From contig JAUTWY010000352.1 of assembly GCA_030838305.1 (NCBI GenBank), positions 1 to 16,284 of the forward strand: a stretch of 16,284 nt of DNA. Direction: 5' to 3'. This document shows, one piece after another, positions 15,757 to 16,284 of the stretch. How positions within the stretch are numbered: the first letter of the stretch is position 1; each line of letters begins with the position of its first letter. A program made the translations under genes and the position numbers. The notes under the pieces were generated by a model. The model worked only from the letters and a program-made list of their open reading frames with translations, had not been told where the DNA came from and did not search any database. This stretch comes from Acidobacteriaceae bacterium (lineage in GTDB: Bacteria > Acidobacteriota > Terriglobia > Terriglobales > Acidobacteriaceae).

Positions 15757-16284
15757 ATGAATATCGGGTGCGCGGCTTTTTTCGCCGTGACCTTCGTGCT
15801 TGCAATGACTGGGTGCACCCCGGTGAAGGTCAAACTCGGGTGGAAGGTTTACTTGGACAAGACGCCTATTGCTTCCATCCAGGCCAGCTTGCCTAAGGGA
15901 CCAGGAATCGCGCCGGGAGAGAAGTTGCCGCTGGTGGTTGTTCTAACCGAGCCGGATGGCAAGGTATTGCAGACGGAAGGGGCAGGGCATGGAAAGGTTT
16001 TGTGGCAGGATCTTAGGATTACGCCAACGGTCGTAAGCGCCAATCAGAAGGGTATCGTGTCGCTGGCGCGCGATCCGAGGATCAGCGATGGGAAGGTTGG
16101 GCATATCGTCATTACCGTGCCAAGCCATCCGGACATGCGAACGGAACTCGACATTCCCGTGCGATACAACTTTAGTTTTACCTCGAATTATTTCGGCAGC
16201 AGCGGCGCGAGCGGCATGAACGGTAGCGATGGGACGGACGGAATGAGCGGCAGTATGGGCTCAATCGATCCAAATGATCCGTCC
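15757..16284 (+). CDS. Lipoprotein with collagen-like Gly-X-Y tract (3' end outside window)
   Basis: The frame is open from 15628 to the right edge; 176 codons from ATG 15757 are visible. MNIGCAAFFAVTFVLAMTGC is a short hydrophobic signal ending in a lipobox-like MTGC, so Cys20 would be lipidated and the protein membrane-anchored outside the cytoplasm. A beta-rich, immunoglobulin-like domain of about 120 residues follows. Then comes a run of eight perfect Gly-X-Y triplets (GSS GAS GMN GSD GTD GMS GSM GSI), as in bacterial collagen-like proteins, and the window cuts it off. The start is uncertain. ATG 15757 has no good Shine-Dalgarno, and GTG 15685 would add 24 residues before the same signal. 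I recognise no specific family; a surface or structural role is inferred from composition only. Confidence 0.75.
   Translation, partial: MNIGCAAFFAVTFVLAMTGCTPVKVKLGWKVYLDKTPIASIQASLPKGPGIAPGEKLPLVVVLTEPDGKVLQTEGAGHGKVLWQDLRITPTVVSANQKGIVSLARDPRISDGKVGHIVITVPSHPDMRTELDIPVRYNFSFTSNYFGSSGASGMNGSDGTDGMSGSMGSIDPNDPS

Overview
The window looks like ordinary chromosomal DNA of a moderately GC-rich, Gram-negative-type bacterium. The best guess is an acidobacterium of the Terriglobia/Koribacter kind. This is inference, drawn from the gene set: a lysine-rich histone H1-like protein with an acidic tail, a secreted AcpA-type phosphoesterase, a large exported M14 peptidase, a membrane pyrophosphatase and an orphan PAS-histidine kinase. 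There is no phage, transposase, CRISPR array, tRNA or rRNA that I can see.

Layout, left to right. (1) 2-1873 (+): the 3' part of a UvrD/RecB-type helicase-nuclease with an Fe-S-type cysteine set, ending at a strong hairpin that can terminate transcription from both sides. (2) 1949-2086 (-): a compact unit consisting of a sigma70-like promoter, a structured leader, a Shine-Dalgarno sequence and a 13-codon, almost pure-lysine micro-ORF that runs into the same terminator. (3) 2366-3562 (+): a biosynthetic-type thiolase. It converges, with 6 bp between the genes, on (4) 3569-5692 (-): a membrane-anchored three-PAS histidine kinase. (5) 5894-5909: a CRP/FNR-like palindrome. (6) 6006-6291 (+): a comM (Mg-chelatase-like competence ATPase) pseudogene reduced to its two ends. 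(7) 6303-9137 (-): a secreted M14 peptidase. (8) 9241-12032 (+): a tandem repeat, a strong promoter, a structured leader and a divergent membrane pyrophosphatase gene (hppA), closed by a hairpin terminator. (9) 12215-12697 (+): the H1-like protein. (10) 12796-14187 (+): a CstB-like persulfide dioxygenase/double-rhodanese fusion. (11) 14354-15370 (-): a secreted phosphoesterase with an unambiguous start. (12) 15757-16284 (+): the start of a collagen-like (Gly-X-Y) lipoprotein that runs off the window.

The genes do not form one pathway. Most are single-gene units with their own promoters, typical of a core-genome stretch: DNA repair, acetyl-CoA metabolism, signalling, energy conservation from pyrophosphate, sulfide detoxification and extracellular hydrolysis. 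The parts most worth a second look are the lysine micro-ORF unit, the gutted comM, the pyrophosphatase's non-standard signature and leader, and the H1-like protein.
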